DNA of 64,000 bases from Saturnia japonica. Lineage: Eukaryota > Arthropoda > Insecta > Lepidoptera > Saturniidae. The position numbers and the translations under genes are program-made. The stretch lies in contig CM065321.1 in NCBI GenBank assembly GCA_033032175.1, positions 11,554,501-11,618,500 on the forward strand, given 5' to 3'. Under the pieces are notes generated by a model. It did no database searches. It worked only from the letters and a program-made list of their open reading frames with translations, and was not told where the DNA came from. Shown here piece after piece: positions 10,392-22,979 of this stretch (positions are counted from its first letter, which is position 1; each line of letters opens with the position of its first letter).

Positions 10392-12289
10392 TTTACAACA
10401 ATTGCTCATTTAATATTATTCAATAAATATACTAAAGTCATAATAATTGTGAATATTAACAGGTGTTCTCGAAACCTGACTTCGTTTCTTAATTTATTTT
10501 GATATCATGCGTAAACGTTAAATGATACGTTTAAGCACGTCCATTTACTTTTGTGTATGAGAATAACAAATAGGTAGTAGCAGGTTCAATATAAATACTT
10601 TTGCAACCACAGATTTCAACAATCAATTATACCTACATACTACGGTTGTTAAGACATATTCCATCATATTATAGTTATTACGACGAGACCTATTAGAAAA
10701 GGTTTTCTATTTTTAGGGTTCTCTAACTCATAATGAAAGAAACGGAACTCTTATAGGATCACTTCTTTGTCCGTCTGTCTGGCTTGCTGTCTGTCCGTAT
10801 GACAAGACACTTTTTCACGAAAAAAGGCTTGAGCTATAAAGTTGAAATTAATATCGAATACTACGAGTTCTCTAGGTTAATACAATAAAAAGATACAACT
10901 GGTTCAATTCATAATAAAAAAGTCTAAAAGTCAAACTCAGTAACCGATTACCTAAACCTACAAGTACATCCAAGCTACATACAATTTTACAAGCCCTCCT
11001 ACAAGTGATGCATATAAATCCGTAAAACCTAATAGTAAACAATGACCCGGGTCGCCTTATTGAGCATAAAATTAATTTATTGTTTCACATAAATATTTTC
11101 AATTTCTTCTGTAACATTAAATTACTTATCATGGTTTTAAACCACTGCTTTACATAAATATTAAAGTGAGTTACAGTGGTTTTAGATCTTTCTACTTTAT
11201 GCTTAAGCTCCTGGACCAAACCAATAATCCTCGGCAACAAATTTACAACTTGACTTTACTTTATTGCTAGCACTATAATATAAGGTATCTATCTTCTTCA
11301 TCTTCTTACCCATATCCTATCTAAGTAGGGTTGGCATAACATTTTTTCTTCTTCCACTCTTCTCTATCAGCTCTCATAACAGTATTCATACCTTATACGC
11401 ATATCATTCAGATAGATTGATCGATTGATGCTGATTTGATTATTCCTCACATAATCTATTCATGCCTTCTTTAGTCTTTCTCTACTCTTACTTCTCAACC
11501 ATACTTTTCAATAAAGTATCTTACTTTATTTTCTTCAAATATATATATACTTTATACTTTTACTTTAAAAAGTTGCGAAAATACTTTACTGTGGGCTCAT
11601 TCTCCAAAATTGTAGGGACAGCATGCTATATCGAAGAGAACGCATGTAAATTATAACCTACGATTATTGATTTTTCTTTTTGAGATAGAGTTAGAAGTCT
11701 TCTACTATCGGCACTAAAAAAACTGAAAAATATATACTTGAAATGTCTGAGAAAATTCCCCCAATTTACTTAACCATGTAGTGTCAGACTGCACGGGTGT
11801 GTTTTGGTTGATTATTGTCAAAATGACAAGTGTTTTAATATTCATATTTATATAGGAAAACCTTAGACAGTTTTCCATTAAAATAAGAGTAAGTATATGA
11901 AAATACTACAAATTGTCACAACACTTTCCTCACATTCACGTGATCACGAACAAACACACCTGTACAAATCCGTACATAAGAGTTTTGACGCCGCTATTAT
12001 GTTCTACGGACGAAACTAATATCGATAAACAACTCATGCAGACAAGATGTCAACTTAGTTGATGATTTAAAAAGATATGACAGTTAATAGTAGTGAAAAA
12101 GTGCTTTGTCAGAGAATCGTTCAAATTCATTGGGCATTAATAATTACTCTGTACATAAATGTATAATCTTAATTTTATATTTTTTTTTATATATTTTGGT
12201 TACGATTTACTGTTAGAGAAACCGCTTCAATATTTTAAAACTTACCTATTTTATAATTTAGTTATACTTAATTAAAAAAAAATATAAAT
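10392..12289. other. intergenic repeats, no gene seen
   Basis: 10716-10800 matches a widespread moth repeat block (aaacggaactcttataggat, cacttctttgtccgtctgtc). 11290-11420 resembles the reverse complement of a LINE 3'UTR (cttcttcttccactcttctc). No intact gene. Confidence 0.45.
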
Positions 12290-14345
12290 CACATAACCAT
12301 AGTTCACATTACTGTAATTACCATGACTAATTTGTGCATATGGTGATGTAAGGATAATTATGGTAATGTGATCATTGCTTGCATGTATCAATAAAACTAT
12401 CATTTGCACAATAGTTACTTTTATTTCATAAAATTTTAATATTAAAAAAGATAAAAGTATATTATATTAGCTAGGTATTAGTTTAATCAAATATTCCATC
12501 CACCCATTCAGCCGAAAGACGTTCGCTGATAGACATATCATGCCTTCTCCAAAAGTCCTCACAACGACCTATCTTGCGCTACTCACATCCAACGGGTTCT
12601 CGCAACCTTCACTAGGTTGTGGTTAAACCTTGTAGCGAGTGTCCCCATGCCGCATCTTCCGATATTTGATCGTTACCTGAGAACTCTTCGGCCCATCGAT
12701 CATCCGTTCTACGAGCAATGTGCTTCGCCTACTGCCACTTATGACTATAAATTCTGAGGACTATATCGGTGACTTTGATTCTACTGCGGATCTCCTTATT
12801 TCTGATTCGATCACGCAGAGATACTCTGATAATAGCACGCTCCATTTCCTTTTTAGAGATCTTGAGCTTTCTTATGAGGCTCATCGTTAGTGACTATGTC
12901 TGAGTACCATATGTCACAACTGGCAACACATACAGGTCAAAGACTCTTAAGTCATAGACTTGACACAAGATACCGCATACCACATCTTGGACGAAAAGAC
13001 GTTACGTATCTTCCAGAAAGCTACTCAGCCAAGTTGTATTCGACGATTAACCTCTATTTCGAAGTTGGACGTACCTAACAGGACAGTTTGTCCCAGATAA
13101 ACATAGTCAATAACAACTGTACTGAAGTTGAATGTTCGACGTGACCTTCGTTTGGACAGGTATATTTTACGGTCAACTCCTTCGGAGAATCTAAGTTTAA
13201 GCATTGAACTGAAATTATCTGTGGTCAAAGCGAAGAGGTGAGTGATTTACTCGCCCTTTATATTGATGCGTAACACCATTCCCTTTGCAGAACCTTGAAA
13301 ACATCTTCCAGTACTGCAGTGAACACTTTTTGAGAAATATCGCGTCCTTATGCGACTCCTCACTGTAAAAGAATAAGTTTTAAAGTCTGGACCCACAGTC
13401 AGGCTAACATGCAAAGTTTCGAACGAATCGAAGATTTTTTTATAGTCCACTAATGCTAAGCAAAGAGGCCCTCTTCGGTCTTCTGTATAACTTGCCCGTA
13501 GAGTATGTTGGCGGTCTACAGTAATGAAGTCTTTTCGGAAACCTGCTTGTTCAGGAGGTTAGAAATCATCAAACTTGTGCGTGAGAGCGTTTGTAATAGC
13601 TCTCGACACCTTCTTGTAAACATGGCACAGAAGTGAATCTTTCTTTTATTATCGCCTTTTTTTAAAGAAAAACATCTTCACACTTCTAGTCCATGCTTGC
13701 ATCGTTTTTCCTTCGTGAATTAAACAGGATCTGAAGTGCCCTAAGTACTGGTTTATCATCCGCCTTCAGAAGTTCGGCTATGATTCCGTCATCGCTGGCA
13801 GCCTTGTTGTTTTAAACTTCTTTGAAGGCCATACTAATCTCGCACAAGCTCAGATATGTCGTCGGTACAGTGCCGAGTCCTACATGGGTTAATCTAGATC
13901 TTGGATCTTTAGCTAGATTCGTAACGGGCTCTACGTTGACGTCCATAGATCTCTGTCAAAAGTTCAGGTTCGGATGACAAGATCACACTGTCGTCGGTTT
14001 TCAGCTTTGTTAGCTGGCTTTGTCCAATAAACAGATTTCTTGCTAATACTTTGGAATCTTTGTTTCGTTCCACTCGTACCTCTGATGGGATTAGATGGGA
14101 TGCGTTTAAAGGATCGATATTTAATTGGCTTGCATCACCTTTCAATGACTTGGAGATGCGCCTATTGAGCTTCTTATGCTTACACATGTAACCTGAAGAT
14201 TGCAGAAATATTTCACGCCTCTCCTCTATGAGTTTAAGAGTTTTTTGGTTCTGTTTGTACGTTGGATCTTAAAGAGCTTAGACCCGACCGTAAAATCACA
14301 TTACCATATCGACCATGTCATTACCATAACATCATTTCACATAAC
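12290..14345. repeat. region bounded by related inverted sequences
   Basis: 12290-12376 (ggataattatggtaatgtga, near the accatagttcacattac text) and the reverse complement of 14296-14345 (tatggtaatgtgatttt, aaatgatgttatggtaatga) are alike and face each other around the RTE-like LINE. Similar accattacc/ggtaatg text occurs near 33630-33880. They may be copies of a short MITE on either side rather than the termini of one element. Confidence 0.35.
12490..14190 (-). pseudogene. decayed RTE-like LINE reverse transcriptase
   Basis: The minus strand carries successive pieces of an endonuclease/reverse-transcriptase polyprotein in changing frames. At 14187-13909: KLNRRISKSLKGDASQLN and GQSQLTKLKTDDSVILSSE, the linker before the RT domain. 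At about 13140-13025: DYVYLGQTVLLGTSNFEIEV then NRRIQLG, the Y.YLGQT.R...F..E..RRI..G motif. At about 12860-12490: MERAIIRVSLRDRIRNKEIR, VTDIVLRIYSHKWQ and HIARRTDDRWAE, the C-terminal AQRAMER...HI.RR.D.RW block. Order and motifs match RTE-clade LINEs. Many stops and frameshifts make it non-functional. RT catalytic motifs are not clearly readable. Confidence 0.8.
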
Positions 14346-15620
14346 TATGACTGTTAATATTACCGAATAGGAAATATCTTTCTGAAAGTTAGTGCCTTCT
14401 TCATTCCGAAAGGTATGGTAGTCCACCATTACGTAAATATGATAACACATAAAATTGCAATAAAAAAATTTATTCTCCTACAACTTCAAATGTTGCCACA
14501 ATTTTGGAGACTGTGCCTGTGATGCGTTAAAAAGTAATTACTGAACTATTTGAAATGAAAACTTCTTTAGCATCGTTGTGATTTTAAAGTCGATGAAACT
14601 AAAACGCGAGTAAAATTCATAATATTTAACGTAGGAGAAAATGAGATAAGAACACTCGGGAAAGTTTTAGGCAATGGTAAAATGGTACAAAAGAGGTTTG
14701 TTGCCACGCAATAATGAATTTTATTACCTCGCCAAAAAGGCACGAAACAAAAACTTTTTAGACAACATTTATGACATTCTGTTAATGATTGATCTTTAAT
14801 CGTAAAAATGAAATTATTTCGATTAGCGGCCACTGTACAAACAGTATGGGAATAATTTTGAATGATCAATGATGAGAAATTACACCATTTCCAGTTCATA
14901 CAGAAGTAACAATAGAGGGCGCTAAAATGAGAACTCTAATAAAATAAAATTATTGATTTTGAAAATTACGTTACCAAAGTACAAGTTTGCATTTTGTCAC
15001 AAAAACTCCCTAGAGGGCGCCTAAATAAAAATATGTAAGTTGCAAATTCCAAAATTACAAAAGTAGGTACGAACATTGGAAAGTACGAATTTTGAGATGT
15101 CAAACAAACTCCCTAGATAGTTCTGACAAGAGAGCGAAAATCTTTTCAGAAGATCCCACTTTGTTTAGTTATTAGTTGGGAAAAGGCATCACAACAACCG
15201 TGGTGTTTTGTATACGTGTACGTATTATACGTTTGACTTTTTTTAGATAATATTCCCATGGATATTTCAAATGTGCAAGGTGATGCCTTAATTGAAAATG
15301 ATATTGTAAATAATTATTGTGAGTACTTGTATGTACATTTTCATAAACTTTAAATTAGTGTGTATTTGATCATTTTCTGAATTAAAAAAAAAACATAGAT
15401 GTGAAGGTTTCACTTCTACCACCTGTGAATTGCACACATGATTATTTTATCGATATGTATAGATCCGAACAAAATATACTAATACCTAATTAAAAAGAAT
15501 TTTCCGAGTAAAAATACTTTTGATAAATGACCATATATATCTACTTAAAATGTATACCCTAATATTATCTTATCTTATGGTAGTATTTATTCGTTTAAAT
15601 ATAAATTAATATTTTAAAAC
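14346..15620. other. intergenic DNA with a dispersed repeat, no gene seen
   Basis: 14930-15130 carries aaaactccctagagggcgcc and a similar aactccctagatagttctg. Related text appears near 37560-37600 (agggagtttttgtgagattt) and 43185-43215. The 110-codon frame at 14567-14899 (minus) has no recognisable domain. Confidence 0.45.
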
Positions 15621-16536
15621 CACAGATTTGAGAAAAAGGCAGATGTAGCCTTCAGAACAACAAATGTGGGGCATGCATTTAACTATGTATCCTTGACGAA
15701 CAGATAACTACACTTGCGATCGTATGAATAATGTTGCCAGGGCAGTTAAATTAAGTTTTACTGTTTTTTTACCACTCCAACAGTGTAGTCGTTAATCCGT
15801 CATCCGTCATCAAACAACTTCGTTTTTACTTGAAATGAAGAGCCCCAAGATCCTTGACATAACAATTTTTAACGGAACATATATCTCCTATCTTAATTTT
15901 TTCATTATCAATTAATATTCCTTGGTTCTCTTTATATCTTGCCATACCTATCTCTAATGGTTCCGATGTCGTAAGCGTTTGAAATTTTTAACAGCCATCT
16001 TGCTTGTCATTTTGCTTGAGACACTAAAATGCCTAGGGCTCTCAATAATTTTTACTATGAAACCATATCGATATATCATTCAGTGTTTCCAAGTCGTTAC
16101 AAACAAATAAACGATTACGTACGTAACAAATATTACCCTTCTTTTGGTTTCGTGGTAGTCCGGTTGTAAATAAAATGACCTTTCAACTCTATATACATAC
16201 TATTATATTTTATTACAAATTCAAGGAAAATATTTCATTGTAACATAGCATTATTTTTGTAATTTTATTTTTCAGTAACAAAATAGCACGGAAAATCCCA
16301 TCAAAATGTGCTTCGTTACCAATGAAACAATACTCAGTCTTCCTTATCTTTATTTTTGTGAAGATTTTTATAATGTAATAGCACACAAGATTTCATATTT
16401 TTAGAATAATACTAAAACACATGGGGTGCTGACATTGCATGTCATATACTTTCAAAATTGACACAATTGAATACTAATATGAGACATTTTCGTGGTCTGA
16501 CCAGCTCGCTTCATCTGCCTTTTTCTTAAATCTGTG
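15621..16536. mobile_element. 0.9 kb TIR element with 25-base ends
   Basis: Left end CACAGATTTGAGAAAAAGGC then AGATG; right end is its reverse complement with one mismatch (CACAGATTTAAGAAAAAGGC then AGATG). The A/T-rich flanks (ttttaaaac and gtttaaaac) look alike. No transposase. A single-ended relative lies at 55727-55850 inside ash1 and shares catattagtattc and attgtgtcaattttgaaa with this right end. Confidence 0.75.
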
Positions 16537-17589
16537 TTTAAAACTAAAATCATCAAAAAATATATTATTATGGGAATAAAACCATTTCGAAATATTCAAC
16601 TTATCCTATTCAAAATTTGATACGTTTTTTTCTCAAAAAAGTGGGCATCCCTCCATTTATCCGGTCCATCTTTCGTACTAAGCATCCTTCCAGTTAACAA
16701 TCTTATCCAGCTTACGACATTATTTTTCCCTTTACCGAACAATCAGATACATTTTATAATAATAATATAGTATTATGTCCTTTTTGATATACAACGAAAA
16801 ATAATATTAATATTTCCATGAATTGCGTCTAAGTAGGCAAGACGTATCAAATATTAACTGTTCAAAAGTTACCAATTCCGGTTCTACGTTAATATTTTAT
16901 GTATTCAGGAAATACTTATGTGGAAGAGACAAATATAACAAATAAATATTTCGCCAGGAAGTTAATGCAAATATTTTTTGTCCTAATGCGATTCTTGCTT
17001 AAATTAACATAATATTACAAATTTATATATAATGTCCCAATGTCGGTAACACTGGTTATTTTTTATAAGAGCGACTAACCTTTTTTTAAGGTATAAAGTA
17101 GCAAATGTATACAGCCCTCCTGATATTACCTAAGTGGTTACATAAGAGAGAAGTATGGCACAGAGAAATTTCTTAACTTCTTTCTCTTGTGGCAGTCCGA
17201 CATGTGGAGTACCTCCACCCTACATAAAATGGCAGCCAAATAACCTTGTGTAGTAATCTTGAGTAAGTAGGGTCATTAAACAACCGCCCATAGTAGTCTA
17301 CGGTAGCCGCATACCATCCGTACGCTTATTTACCATCTTAGTTAATTTAAAAAAGTTACTATAGTCTGCAATGTGCAAGTTATCTACCACCTCAAAACCA
17401 ACCCCAAAAAGGTCGTAGTCCTTAGGATAGTGATAATAGTTTGCTATTTCTAAAGGAGTAAGTTGAGACGCCTCCCGTGCCACAGGAATGGGTGTGGCAG
17501 TGGTGTTTCCAATGTTGAACTTTGTAACGGTTCTACCACCTAAATTTAGTGTCCACTATTCTACAATCAATCTAGAGAATCGATCCAAT
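16537..17589. other. intergenic DNA, no gene seen
   Basis: No recognisable repeat or gene. A 61-codon minus frame at 17298-17483 lacks any known motif. Confidence 0.45.
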
Positions 17590-17907
17590 GATGCCTCAGT
17601 TATAGCATTTGGAGACCGGATCAGGTGTCGTGGGTTTGAGTCCTACAATGAGCTTGTGTTTTCGGCAAAGTAGTACATCATAATGAGTATTAGAGCATTC
17701 TGTAATGCCCGCCGGGCTAGCCACCATTTTTAAGTAAAAAATTTATGGCTAAGTACCAACAGGAGTGTCCCGACAACTGCACATGAGTCTCTTGAGAGCC
17801 TGTCCCCACTAGGCTTAGCTCATCACCATTATGGGTCACATCATCATAATATAGGGTCAGATTGTGGTCGAACACTAAACCTATAAAGTATAATTTCCTA
17901 TAGGTAA
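17590..17907 (+). mobile_element. tRNA-derived SINE, family A copy 1
   Basis: A B-box-like gtgggtttgagtcctacaat (17629-17648) is followed by a body with gcccgccgggctagccacc and a 3' end reading gattgtggtc...actaaacctataaag. Same head-body-tail order as 41215-41505 and 37805-38110 (minus). Non-coding; would be transcribed by RNA polymerase III. Confidence 0.65.
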
Positions 17908-19522
17908 TTCGGAGTAACGTTTCATGAACACTAATAAAGTCAGATCAGCCTTAGTTCATCGTTTAGGCATTTGTGTGGTTTTGCGCCCAACTTTATGTAC
18001 CTTTACTTATCTACTAATTTATACATATACCTTACTATATCCTAACAAAAATATGCTTTAGAAATATGCTATTTCTCTATTGAGGTTGTTTGTCTGTAAA
18101 AAGTAATGAAGTCGCATAAACAGACAATTCCAGGAGGTGGCCCGTGGAAATAAGAAAACGAGTAATTATGGGCAAAATTTGGCCTATCTTTTAATCGTTA
18201 AATTCCATTGTTTAAAAACTACTGTGTGTATAAAATGAATGATAATGAATGAAATGAATGAAATTAATGAATAATAAAACAATAAGGTTAATATATTTTT
18301 TCTTACTATATGTTGCTGAAACAGAATTTCTGCTTTCTACAATATCCTAGTGCGGCTAGACAGAGAAGTGAAAATATGCCGAAATGCTTCCATAAAGGAT
18401 TGTCAGGCAGTTTTACATGAGCTTGACTTGGCGGGGCACTACCGTACTCCTAGAATCCACATATATATGTTGGTCTACGTGAAATTGATAAACTCCAACA
18501 CCGTTTGACCGATCATCTTTAGAATTTTTCATAGAAAAGGGGTTTTCATAGGGAAGGCGATAGGCGACTTTATGGCCAAGGTATTGAATACTAGAAAAGG
18601 TGAAACAACGTCTACGGGGCTAGTTAGTTCTATTATAAAAATACAAACAAACGCTGTTTACTGGTGATAAAATTCGATAAAAACGTGACGCAAGCGTGCA
18701 AAACATCACAGAAAATATTCCCAGGCCGGTGAAATGTTCCAGTGCTGTTTAAACAATGACTCGTCTGTTTGATGTAACACAATGTGACATTGTAAAATTG
18801 TCGAGGTGTTAGTCTATAAGTATAAGTATCGGTGCACTCGAAGCGTTGGATTAAGCACCATCAATTGTCGTGTCGGCAATTTATCAATAACGACACTATG
18901 AAGTGTTCCGTGCAGCACGATTTCGGACATCATTCTCGTCCGCCCGACGCGACGCGTCGTATATCGCGTCTCTCTATCCGGATCACAACTAATCAAATAT
19001 TATTTAGTACTTACTAAAATAATAACTACCTTGTTCGTATAAAAAGGCGTCATTTGAGTGAGCGAAAGAAATGGATAACTAAAATGAATAATATCAGAAA
19101 TATACATGACTGGCTGTGACCCGCAAATTCATTCGCATTAAATTTGGATTGTATTTTGTATATGCCAGTTCCATGATAACATATGCCTACAGATCGCCAT
19201 ATTAGTTGACGTTTATGGTCATCTTTAACCTTTCGATAAATAGGCTATAAAGCAATTTCACAAATCTGACAAGTAGTTCCAGAGATTAACGCGTTCAAAC
19301 ATACAAACAGAAAATACCAATCTTTTGAGTTTTATTATTATTATTGATATAATTAATGGAATCTAACTAGATTTAATTAATTTCAAGTTAACATTTGCAT
19401 TAAAATATATCACAAGTTTTAATTTAAAGTTTATCATGACTTGTCATTTCGGCAATGTTCATACTCTTACAAATGTAAACCAGTAAAATCATTTTTATAT
19501 TTATCTTTATTTAAAGAGTCTT
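17908..19522. other. intergenic DNA, no gene seen
   Basis: 19230-19335 resembles the reverse complement of a decayed Helitron 5' region (ataggctataaagcaatttc, agtagttccagagattaacg). The rest is AT-rich with no supported gene. Confidence 0.4.
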
Positions 19523-19793
19523 TAACATAACATAACGTACCATCACGTCTGTATCCTTGAAGGGTTAGGCAGCGGTGTACTAATGTATATCTACAGTTCA
19601 CCGGGGTTTTTTTAAAGTCCCATGTAATAGAGGGAGCCTATTGCCATTAATCGGGTACATAGCCAAAATTCGAGCTGTTACTGAGAATTTCATAGAAAAA
19701 CCCAATAACACTTTGCTCGACCTGAGAATTGAACTTAGGACCTCGAGTATAGCAGCTGCGCTTACGACCACTAGGTTAATGAGGCACCATCTT
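19523..19793 (-). mobile_element. tRNA-derived SINE, family B
   Basis: Minus strand: ggtgcctcattaacctagtg then gtcgtaagcgcagctgctat (tRNA-like 5' half with A box) and aggtcctaagttcaattctc (B box). The body carries gggtttttctatgaaattct, and the tail ends near gtgatggtacgttatgttat. This is the tRNA-related type of SINE seen in moths. Unrelated to family A. Confidence 0.7.
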
Positions 19794-20506
19794 GTGAATG
19801 CCAGCCCTATCGGAGTATACCCAAGTTCAAGTGAAAACAAAAATTTGAGTTAAAAAATAACATGACTACTACTTCTATACCTAGTACTATTCTTAATAAA
19901 GTTCTCTAGTTTTTTATCAATAAAGGTTTTAGCGTTAACCTATAAACTCTAAGCTATAACCTATAAATGATAAAAAAGCTTTGGGTACAAGAAATTAAGG
20001 AAATATAATGATAAAACCAATACAGAATAGTTGTAGAGCATTTTTGGTGCTCGCCTTTTCACGTATTGGTTGTATTCTAGTCTCAGCCTTCTCTAGATCC
20101 TCTGTGTGATAAAAACAAGTCTATGTTCAAACGCTGTTTTATAACAGCACGAAACAATCATAGTTGTTGATTACATACACAGAAGTAAAATACATAATTA
20201 TAGAAGATGGTTGCACGGATACGTAGAAAATAAACATTATTTTTGCTTGTGGTTGTGAAATCGTAATCATTGAATTATTTGCTTCAATTATGTGCGATCA
20301 CACATATGGAATACTTTCAAAATTCTGAGTATTACAGATAGGTACATTTTCAAATTTTAAGTGAGTTCAAGTAGGAAGCTATTTAAGATGTCGTAAGAAG
20401 TTACCACCGGGCGGCGGGCACAAATGTTTTTATTGTTTTATTTGGATATCTGAAATTATGAATGTAGAAAAGCATACATATAATTATTTTAGAACTAGAT
20501 ATACTC
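19794..20506. other. intergenic DNA, no gene seen
   Basis: AT-rich, nothing recognised. Confidence 0.45.
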
Positions 20507-21260
20507 TCTATATTAATAAATCTGTACTTCTGTCTGTACATTACATTTTTGAAGTGAAAACTTCTTTAGGCGCGTTGAGCACTTTTTGGGTGGACAAAAA
20601 TCATGGAAGTCTCGTCATCGAACGCTTTCCATGAGCTATATGAATACTGTATATTTAAGTGTATATTTTGGGCGAACAAAAAGCGTGAAACTCGCGTCAT
20701 CGTCACCGCATGCTTTCTTTATAGAATATATATATATATATATATATGTACATAGATATACCTCCGTGCATTATTAGTATTTTTGCTATCGTTATGAGAA
20801 GCATGTCAAATGAAAGGCAAAGTTCTGAGTTCATAATAATATATGTACTAACCGACAGAAAAACAATTTCATACTATAATTCAGCGTTTATGTAGCTCTA
20901 TCTATAGACAGTTCTGAATGTCAATCGTGTAACTAAGGTTCCAACGGAAAAACGTTTAAATAAAGGTAAAAACGTTTTTTTTTTCTTTAATTATAGTTTT
21001 TGAAGTATAAACTTATTTAGGCGCGTTGAGGAACTTTTGGTAGGGGAAAAACTTATGGGTTCGCGTCACCGATGACCTCGACATGCTCGTGGCGTATTGC
21101 GCTTGCGCCAGACTAGCGACGCGTAGTATAGCGGCCTGTGTACATGTATACGCATATATATATTAATACATTGTATATACTCGCCTGTATCATATGCGTG
21201 TTTGACTTGTTGCATGGGTAAAATTTTGTGATTTCGCGTCACCGACATGCTGTAATAGCA
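20507..21260 (+). repeat. Helitron-like start and duplicated 0.2 kb block
   Basis: TCTATATTAATAAATCTGTA at 20507 matches the Helitron start at 31942. The block tttttgaagtgaaaacttct then ttaggcgcgttgagcac (about 20548-20585) recurs at about 20997-21034 as a diverged copy. Each is followed by a gcgtcatcg/gcgtcaccg motif. A (TA)n run lies near 20729-20746. No gene. Confidence 0.5.
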
Positions 21261-21318
21261 GTTTACAAATTATGAAATTTAAATAATTCAGACTATAATT
21301 GATTTAAGATATCATAAA

Positions 21319-22870
21319 CTAGCGACCCGCCCGGCTACGCACGGGTGCAATGTAGTTACTAATTTGTATTCAATATTTACAGATGATTTTTAATAAGACA
21401 GTAAAAATATGTTTTCTTTAGGGATTATTCTCGAAAGCGCGACATATAACTGGCCGTGTGAGAAACGCCGCTCAACGCTCAAATCTTATCCTGCAACGTT
21501 GAATGTTTGACCCTGTGACTTATTAATGGTCATTGCAAAAGATAGCTTTACCGGAAATTACAGGCACTTCAATTGAAACGGTAAATTCGATGGTATAAAA
21601 GGAATCCGTGGAGTTAAAAAACCTTCTCCAGTATCACATCCGGTAAGTATTGTGCACTCTATTATGAAAGTTTAAAGGACTTTATCAATAATCGTGTAAC
21701 GTTATATAATTTAGGCGGATTAAGGTTCCTTAATAAAATAACAGGACAACCTACTTTCAACACCAGTTTATGTGGAGAGAGTCCAGACGGTCCAGACGGG
21801 TTTAAAGAATTAAGAAATGCTGTGGGAAAATAAACCGCCTTTTCAAAGTCGACTACAGTGTCGACCGAGTAGTACATTTTCATCGGTGCATTAATCTTTG
21901 AGTAGGTGATAGGATAGCTCTTTTTTTGAACCAAGATATAGTCTTTCAACTTATGTTATCAATGCCAGGATAGATACTGTTGACCAACTGTTGAATGTTA
22001 TATAATAAAACACAAAGGTTTTGATTGTCTAGGTTAATCTTTCGTTGTTTTGTGTTAGATCTCCATTTCCAACTTTGAGCAAGATTTCTGAAAAAAGTCT
22101 ATTCTCACGCGAAGATAACGAATCTCTCATGATTGTTTTAAGTTCCAGTTTATTGACTTGTGGCCAAAGGTAAGATCTTTTTAATGAGGTATTTATTTCA
22201 TCAGCACGTGTACCTCTAGTCATAACTGGTAGAATTTGACGAACAAAATTGTGCATCCACCCATTAATGAGTTTTTGTTGCGCAAATCGCGCATTCTTCT
22301 ATCCAATGATTCCATGGAAGTCTTGTTCGACACGGTGGCTTCGTCCCAAACTATTAATGAGCAATCACGCATCAATTCTCCCGTACTGCTTTGTTTAGAA
22401 ATGCTACAGAGGGTATTATTAATAGCAATCTTTAGCAGGAGTTTGAATGTCGTGTGTGCGGTTCGGCCCTCTTCTAAAAGTGTAGCTGCTATGCCGGATG
22501 ATGTTACAGCTAATGCTATTTTACCAGTAGATCTGACTTTCGCTTAAAGCAAATTGATAAAAAAGGTTTTTCCTGTGCTTCCTGGAGCATCAAGGAAAAA
22601 TAATTTCCCTTCATTCTTATCAATTGATGGTAGTGACGCAGTGAATACTTTTTTGATCGATGTTCAAGTGAGGTTCACCTTGAGCTACAACTTGTATCAA
22701 TCAGTCTTTATTGATCGTATGATATTTCTCTTGTGTATTCGGCACTGGTTAAATCTGAGTTAGTTATATTAGTTGGCATCGAAAGTAATTGCTCTACTTT
22801 GTTCATTTCAAATAACGCTTCATCAAAGTTGTTTTGGTCATATTGAACATCATATAAAAGCCTCGGACGG
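21319..22870 (-). pseudogene. Helitron Rep/helicase C-terminal half (PIF1-like), decayed
   Basis: Helitron transposase: the PIF1-family helicase unwinds DNA during rolling-circle-like transposition. Minus-strand fragments in order: FDEALFEMNKVEQLLSMP (about 22830-22770); Walker A GKLFFLDAPGSTGKTFFINL (about 22615-22560); GKIALAVTSSGIAATLLEEG and RTAHTTFKLLL; Walker B region LIVWDEATVSNK (about 22355-22325); RQILPVMTRGTRADEINTSL; SLNPSGPSGLSPHKLVLKVG and CPVILLRNLNPPKLYNVTRL (21800-21690); last TINKSQGQTFNVAG and FSHGQLYVALSRI (about 21530-21430). A stop follows the Walker A helix and another follows NVAG, and frames shift, so it is dead. The 3' terminus reads GGGCGGGTCGCTAG followed by T at 21322-21319, the standard Helitron end. 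The Rep (HUH) half is not visible. Confidence 0.9.
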
Positions 22871-22885
22871 CTTTCAGCGCCTCAA

Positions 22886-22979
22886 GTCCGGTGAAGCTTT
22901 AAAAGCCGCAGCGGCTCTGTTTTTGGATAGGGCCCCTAAGGCTAACAGTGTAGTCAGATCAAAAAAAAAAAAAAAAAAA
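22886..22979 (+). mobile_element. LINE 3' tail insertion
   Basis: aagtccggtgaagctttaaa, agccgcagcggctctgtttt, ggcccctaaggctaacagtg, tagtcagatc and a poly-A run. Same tail as 3432-3528 and 5750-5836. It cuts the Helitron fossil on its right. No clean target duplication seen. GC-rich unassigned DNA (about 22980-23050) follows. Confidence 0.85.

Noticed and set aside
12290..14345. A single 2 kb DNA transposon enclosing the RTE-like LINE
   Set aside because: The inverted flanks are only loosely alike and similar text recurs at 33.6-33.9 kb, so separate MITE copies are more likely.
14567..14899. 110-codon minus-strand frame
   Set aside because: Cys/Phe-rich translation of AT-rich repeat-like DNA with no recognisable family; length within chance for this composition and window size.
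19741..19793. tRNA gene
   Set aside because: A- and B-box-like text belongs to a SINE head; no complete cloverleaf can be drawn.
22236..22547. 103-codon plus-strand frame
   Set aside because: Complement of the Helitron helicase coding sequence, which is the strand with recognisable motifs.
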